Positions 5,390 through 8,654 of a stretch of DNA of 8,654 nucleotides are shown here, one piece after another. The translations under genes and the position numbers were made by a program. The stretch comes from JACZUI01 sp041599115 (GTDB lineage Bacteria; Actinomycetota; Acidimicrobiia; Spongiisociales; ZC4RG35), in the NCBI GenBank assembly GCA_041599115.1, contig JBFHXF010000085.1, positions 1 to 8,654 of the forward strand, written 5' to 3'. The notes under the pieces were generated by a model. The model had not been told where the DNA came from and searched no databases. It worked only from the letters and a program-made list of their open reading frames with translations. Each line of letters begins with the position of its first letter. Position 1 is the first letter of the stretch.

Positions 5390-7345
5390 ATGACCCAGTC
5401 CCAGGCGCTGGAGAACCTGCTGAGGGAGAACCGGACGTTCCAGCCGTCGGCTGCGTTCGTCGCTCAGGCAAATGCCGGGCCGGGGATCCATCAAGAGGCT
5501 GAGGCAGATCCACTGGGTTTTTGGATGAGTCAGGCACTCGATCGGATCACCTGGTTCAAGGCACCGACCCAGGTACTCGACGACTCGAATCCCCCTTTCT
5601 ACAAATGGTTCGCTGACGGTGAGCTGAATCTGACCTACAACTGTCTCGACCGTCATCTCGCCTCTCATGGCGATCAGGTCGCCTATCACTGGATCGGTGA
5701 GCCCGGCGATGACAGAACTCTCACCTTTGCCGAACTGGCGAACGAGGTCGGGAGGTTCGCCAACGGCTTGAAGAGTCTGGGGCTGAGGAAGGGCGATCGC
5801 ATTGCCATCTACATGGGAATGATCCCTGAGCTTCCAATCGCCATGCTCGCCTGTGCCCGACTGGGGCTGGTCCATTCCGTGGTATTCGGCGGGTTTTCCT
5901 CCGATGCGCTCGCCAGCCGAATCCTCGATGCCGATGCCCGGGTGGTCATCACGCAGGACGGAGCCTGGCGTGGCGGCAAGGTGGTCCCCCTCAAAGCCAA
6001 CACCGATGTATCCCTCAGCAGGACACCGGGCGTGGAGCACGCCATCGTCGTTCGTCGGACAGACCATGGAGTGGACATGGTCGAAGGCCGGGATATCTGG
6101 TGGCATGACCTGGTTGCGGACCAGTCGAGCGACTGCGAGGCCGTACCACTGAACGCCGAGGATCCCCTCTACATTCTCTACACCTCCGGGACGACCGGTA
6201 GACCGAAGGGAATCGTCCACACCCAGGGTGGATATCTGACCGCGATCATGACGACCCACTCGTACGTGTTCGACATCAAGCCCGACTCGGACGTCTATTG
6301 GTGCGCAGCCGATATCGGCTGGGTAACCGGGCACAGTTACATCGTCTACGGACCCCTGGCCAACCGGACCACGGGTGTCATGTATGAAGGAGCCCCCAAC
6401 TATCCCGATTTCGACAGGCTCTGGGGGATCATCGACGATTACAAGGTCACGATCTTCTACACAGCTCCGACCGCAATCCGCGCCTTCATGAAGTGGGGAG
6501 ACGGCCACCCTGCCAAACACGATCTGTCATCGCTGCGCCTCTTGGGCACGGTGGGCGAACCGATCAATCCCGAGGCTTGGATCTGGTACAACGAGCACAT
6601 TGGTGGGGGGAACTGTCCCATCGTCGACACCTGGTGGCAGACGGAGACCGGGTGCATCATGATCACCCCCCTTCCCGGGATCATTGCGACCAAGCCGGGC
6701 TCTGCAACGGTGCCGTTCCCCGGCATCGGCGCCGACGTTGTGGACGAAGCGGGAGGTTCGGTTCCGTTGGGTGGAGGCGGATTTCTAACCATCACCCGAC
6801 CCTGGCCGTCGATGGCGAGGACCATCTACGGCGACCACCAGCGGTATGTCGACACCTACTGGACCCGTTTCCCCGGTAGTTATTTCCCAGGCGACGGAGC
6901 CAAGCGCGACGAGGACGGGTATTTCTGGCTACTCGGCCGGGTCGACGACATCATGCTCATCGCGGGCCACAACATCTCGACAACGGAAGTCGAGTCAGCC
7001 TTGGTTTCCCATGCGGCCGTGGCTGAAGCCGCGGTGGTCGGCCGAAAGGACGAGCTGACCGGTCAGGCCATTGCGGCATTTGTCACACTTCGCAGCTCGG
7101 TGACCGGTGACGAGTCGCTGATAGGCGAACTCCGCAATCATGTCGCGAACACCCTCGGGCCGATCGCCAAACCAGCCTCCATCGTCTTCACCAACGACCT
7201 CCCCAAGACGCGCTCGGGGAAGATAATGCGGAGGCTGCTCAAGGACATTTCGGAGAACCGGAAACTCGGGGATGTCACCACCCTGGCCAACGAAGACATC
7301 GTCCAGGAGATAGCCGACAGAGCGGCCGTTTCCACCGAGGGCTAG
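5390..7345 (+). CDS. acs: Acetyl-CoA synthetase (AMP-forming)
   Basis: A 651-residue, full-length acyl-adenylate-forming enzyme that makes acetyl-CoA from acetate, ATP and CoA in the cytoplasm. Signatures: WFADGELNLTYNCLDRH near 73-89; the phosphate-loop motif YTSGTTGRPKG at 264-274; DIGWVTGHSY at 308-317; DTWWQTETG at 413-421; GRVDDIMLIAGHNIST at 516-531 (hinge and CoA-side motif); and TRSGKIMRR at 607-615. V312, T313, W416 and K611 sit at a constant +2 offset from the Salmonella Acs residues V310, T311, W414 (acetate pocket) and K609 (acetylation-controlled catalytic lysine). This supports acetate as substrate and possible control by lysine acetylation. No acetyltransferase or deacetylase gene is visible in the window. 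It follows the lnt homologue by 4 bp with GAGGAGG as ribosome-binding site, so it is likely cotranscribed with it. Its TAG overlaps the stop of the convergent lipoprotein gene. Confidence 0.96.
   Translation: MTQSQALENLLRENRTFQPSAAFVAQANAGPGIHQEAEADPLGFWMSQALDRITWFKAPTQVLDDSNPPFYKWFADGELNLTYNCLDRHLASHGDQVAYHWIGEPGDDRTLTFAELANEVGRFANGLKSLGLRKGDRIAIYMGMIPELPIAMLACARLGLVHSVVFGGFSSDALASRILDADARVVITQDGAWRGGKVVPLKANTDVSLSRTPGVEHAIVVRRTDHGVDMVEGRDIWWHDLVADQSSDCEAVPLNAEDPLYILYTSGTTGRPKGIVHTQGGYLTAIMTTHSYVFDIKPDSDVYWCAADIGWVTGHSYIVYGPLANRTTGVMYEGAPNYPDFDRLWGIIDDYKVTIFYTAPTAIRAFMKWGDGHPAKHDLSSLRLLGTVGEPINPEAWIWYNEHIGGGNCPIVDTWWQTETGCIMITPLPGIIATKPGSATVPFPGIGADVVDEAGGSVPLGGGGFLTITRPWPSMARTIYGDHQRYVDTYWTRFPGSYFPGDGAKRDEDGYFWLLGRVDDIMLIAGHNISTTEVESALVSHAAVAEAAVVGRKDELTGQAIAAFVTLRSSVTGDESLIGELRNHVANTLGPIAKPASIVFTNDLPKTRSGKIMRRLLKDISENRKLGDVTTLANEDIVQEIADRAAVSTEG
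7342..7345. other. CTAG shared by two convergent stop codons
   Basis: The palindrome CTAG supplies TAG for acs on the plus strand (7343-7345) and TAG for the metallo-beta-lactamase-fold gene on the minus strand (7342-7344). The two genes overlap by these four bases and leave no room for a terminator between them. Confidence 0.95.
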
Positions 7346-8157
7346 CCAGCCTGACCGAGGGTGGCTGCGAGGGCGGCCACTTCCGTCGAGGCGTCGTGAG
7401 TAAGTGGCTCGCCGTGGCCAAACAGCGCTACCTCGAAGTCGAATCCGGCGAGTTTCGTAACGGTGGCGTTGGCGATGGTCATATCCTCACTGAAGCTGGG
7501 ATTGGCCCCGCCGACTCCTCCGTCCTTGCCGTTGAGGGCGTCTCCTGCCACCAGCACTCGAGATAACTTGTCGAGCACCGAGATGTGGCCCGCTGTGTGA
7601 CCCGGTGAAGCGATGATGTCGAGGTCGAACACGCGATCGCCGTCCCCGACCGGCGAGATGGTCGAGGCGGTGGTGATTGCTGGTATGTCCGCGGCGCCCG
7701 CGTACAGGGCGGCGTCGGAGGCCAGGGTGTGCACCTCCCCGACACTTCCCTGGTGGTCGGGGTGTTTGTGGGTGATAATCACGTGGCCAACGGAACCCCA
7801 GGTGAGCCCGACCTCCTTCAGTGTCAGGCCGATTGCGTCCGAGCTCCCGGCGACACCGGTGTCCACCAGGGCAGCCTCTCCTCCTCGATAGAGGATGTAT
7901 GCGGAGACGAAGCCGAGGTTGACGCGATGAAACTCTGTGCCGACGAGTGGTCGGGTTGTGGATGATTGGGTGGGTGCGGGCTCGGTGGGTGCGGGGGTGA
8001 AGGCGGACGTTGATGGTGAAAGCGCCGGATCTTCGGGTTCGGTGTCCTGAGTGGCGCAGGCCGCTCCCAACACAACGATCGCCAGTCCCGCCTTCCCCAG
8101 GTCGGCAACGGCCATCCGCCTCGTCATCCTTCGCCTCATGGGTCTCAGTCTCGCCAT
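7342..8157 (-). CDS. Secreted metallo-beta-lactamase-fold hydrolase, predicted Tat-type lipoprotein
   Basis: A 271-residue protein. Residues 1-34 look like a twin-arginine lipoprotein signal: an Arg-rich start with MTRRMAVADLGKAG at 11-24, hydrophobic LAIVVLG, then AAC with C34 as the likely lipidated cysteine. The lipobox has Gly at -3, so it is not ideal. Residues 35-70 form a Pro/Thr/Ser/Glu-rich linker. The metallo-beta-lactamase domain follows: THKHPDH at 129-135 (H130, H132, D134, H135), SPGHTAGH at 184-191 (H187), AGDALNG at 204-210 (bridging D206) and FGHGEP at 246-251 (H248). All metal ligands of a two-metal glyoxalase-II/hydrolase-type site are present. The substrate is unknown; resistance activity should not be assumed. 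The ATG at 8157 fits a leaderless start (TAAGTT 6 nt upstream). The ATG at 8127 (residue 11) has GAGG at good spacing and gives a more usual Tat signal length, so it is a real alternative. The nearby Lnt homologue could act on this protein. Confidence 0.88.
   Translation of the reverse strand: MARLRPMRRRMTRRMAVADLGKAGLAIVVLGAACATQDTEPEDPALSPSTSAFTPAPTEPAPTQSSTTRPLVGTEFHRVNLGFVSAYILYRGGEAALVDTGVAGSSDAIGLTLKEVGLTWGSVGHVIITHKHPDHQGSVGEVHTLASDAALYAGAADIPAITTASTISPVGDGDRVFDLDIIASPGHTAGHISVLDKLSRVLVAGDALNGKDGGVGGANPSFSEDMTIANATVTKLAGFDFEVALFGHGEPLTHDASTEVAALAATLGQAG
7968..7997 (+). repeat. 12-bp direct repeat and G-quadruplex-type motif in the lipoprotein linker
   Basis: GGTGGGTGCGGG occurs twice (7969-7980 and 7984-7995) with a 15-bp period. 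The plus strand has G-runs separated by T, TGC, CTCGGT and TGC, which fits the G3+N1-7 quadruplex rule. It encodes the repeated Pro/Thr part of the linker (PAPTEPAPT) on the minus strand, so the G-rich strand is the template strand. Confidence 0.7.
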
Positions 8158-8163
8158 CTCCCC

Positions 8164-8169
8164 AACTTA
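8164..8169 (-). promoter_or_regulatory. Candidate -10 box for the lipoprotein gene
   Basis: TAAGTT on the minus strand ends 6 nt before the ATG at 8157, a leaderless-type spacing. A GGGGAG run directly abuts the ATG, too close to act as a normal Shine-Dalgarno. A perfect 10-bp palindrome CTTTCGAAAG (8177-8186) lies where the -10/-35 spacer would be and could be an operator; this is speculative. No clear -35. Confidence 0.4.
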
Positions 8170-8251
8170 CTCCAGGCTTTCGAAAGTCCGGACGGATGTG
8201 GCCGCCCTGATTCTCAGAAACTCTGTCAATGGGTACAGGGTCTGGATCGCC

Positions 8252-8395
8252 CTACTCAGGTCCCTGCTCGATGACGTAGATGTTGCCGTCGGGGGCGTGG
8301 ACGAAGAACCAGCCGAAGCCTTCGAGGTCTGGATTGTTCATGGCCTCATTCGCCCATACGAGATCGCTCGCTTGGATTCCCGCTGCGCGAGTTTC
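8252..8395 (-). pseudogene. 3' remnant of a VOC/glyoxalase-like gene
   Basis: The minus-strand frame ending at the TAG at 8252 encodes, over its last 45-48 codons, RAAGIQASDLVW followed by GFGWFFVHAPDGNIYVIEQG. The last stretch resembles the final strands of vicinal-oxygen-chelate (glyoxalase/dioxygenase-fold) proteins, where a PDGN-type turn precedes a metal-binding glutamate. Here that would be the E of VIEQ. A whole VOC protein is about 120-150 residues. Upstream the frame turns into an Arg/Ser-rich sequence that is antisense to the hexapeptide gene at 8455 and looks non-coding. So the N-terminal two thirds are missing, probably deleted. The only ATG within the recognisable part, at 8341, would leave 29 residues and lacks a well-spaced ribosome-binding site. 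Not expected to be functional. The left boundary of the homology is approximate. Confidence 0.6.
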
Positions 8396-8442
8396 CCGGT
8401 GTGCACCCTCGAGACACCCGGTTGATCGAAGCCGGCTTGTCC

Positions 8443-8448
8443 TACGAT
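8443..8448 (+). promoter_or_regulatory. Candidate promoter for the hexapeptide-repeat protein
   Basis: TACGAT ends 6 nt before the ATG at 8455, giving a leaderless-type start. TTGATC at 8422-8427, 15 nt upstream, is a partial -35 match (TTGA plus two mismatches) with a short spacer. No Shine-Dalgarno precedes the ATG. Confidence 0.42.
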
Positions 8449-8454
8449 GAGCCG

Positions 8455-8654
8455 ATGTTGATCGAGCATCTAGGGAAGTCGCCAACCGTCTCCTCTGAGG
8501 CTTACGTTGCCCCGACAGCGACCGTCTGTGGTGACGTGACCATCGGGAGGGGGAGTCGCATTCTGCATGGCGCTGTGATCGTCGCCGAGGGCGGGGCAAT
8601 CACGATCGGGCGCGAGGTCATTGTCCTGGAGAACGCTGTCGTGCGTAGCACGAC
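8455..8654 (+). CDS. Left-handed beta-helix (hexapeptide-repeat) protein, gamma-carbonic-anhydrase-like, N-terminal part
   Basis: The frame is open from the ATG at 8455 to the right edge (66 codons, no stop). It begins MLIEHLGKSPTVSSEAYVAP and then shows hexapeptide-repeat turns: AYVAPTATVCGDVTIGRGSR, then HGAVIVAEGGAITIG, then VIVLENAVVRST. This is the start of a left-handed parallel beta-helix of the YrdA/gamma-carbonic anhydrase-like group. In true gamma-carbonic anhydrases the second coil has an Arg-Gly-Asp (AVxRGD) and a zinc-binding His follows the next NIQD-type turn. Here those places read VAEGG and VVR, so the usual Arg and first zinc His appear absent. A non-carbonic-anhydrase transferase-like or binding role is therefore possible. 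The C-terminal half, with the other zinc ligands, is out of view. The start is supported by a TACGAT box at leaderless distance. The VOC remnant lies upstream on the opposite strand. Confidence 0.8.
   Translation, partial: MLIEHLGKSPTVSSEAYVAPTATVCGDVTIGRGSRILHGAVIVAEGGAITIGREVIVLENAVVRST

Noticed and set aside
5327..6520. Long open frame (397 codons) antisense to the lnt end and the acs 5' half
   Set aside because: It lies wholly opposite two well-supported genes, has no recognisable domain, and is explained by GC-rich third positions keeping the antisense frame open.
8396..8599. N-terminal 68 codons of the minus-strand frame that ends in the VOC remnant
   Set aside because: Arg/Ser/His-rich shadow of the hexapeptide gene and its upstream region; no similarity to a VOC N-terminal half.

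Overview
The window looks like a slice of the chromosome of a high-GC actinobacterium, possibly of the Acidimicrobiia. The evidence is the G/C-rich third codon positions, an actinobacterial-looking acetyl-CoA synthetase, a Tat-type lipoprotein and several start codons that sit where a leaderless transcript would begin. The lineage call is an impression from protein style; no marker gene is present. I see no tRNA, rRNA, CRISPR array, insertion sequence or phage gene. Most of the content is metabolic and envelope housekeeping.

Layout. Positions 1-488 (minus) hold the N-terminal part of an M3-family zinc oligopeptidase that runs off the left edge. Only 18 bp away, and divergent, is a class-V PLP enzyme of the isopenicillin-N-epimerase-like group (507-1700, plus). 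It converges on a two-gene minus-strand unit: an inositol-monophosphatase-family phosphatase (3008-3814) followed by an amidohydrolase (1779-3008) whose ATG overlaps the phosphatase stop by one base. Divergent from that pair, 62 bp away, is a plus-strand pair: an apolipoprotein N-acyltransferase homologue (3877-5385) and acetyl-CoA synthetase acs (5390-7345), separated by 4 bp with a strong ribosome-binding site. The acs stop and the stop of a convergent secreted metallo-beta-lactamase-fold lipoprotein (7342-8157, minus) share one CTAG. The right end (8158-8454) holds the lipoprotein promoter, a 3' remnant of a VOC/glyoxalase-like gene, and a promoter-like box for a left-handed beta-helix (hexapeptide) protein that starts at 8455 and runs off the right edge.

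How the genes relate. The lnt homologue would finish lipoproteins, and the metallo-beta-lactamase-fold protein next door is itself a predicted Tat lipoprotein, so it is a plausible client. The other genes do not form an obvious single pathway.

Points worth a second look are: a serine in place of the catalytic cysteine in the Lnt homologue; an amidohydrolase with an intact active site but without the flanking segments that usually build the beta-sandwich, and with a possible frameshifted tail; TANNNT boxes 6-9 nt before several start codons; and a few small structural oddities. I did not find a convincing undescribed multi-gene system here.
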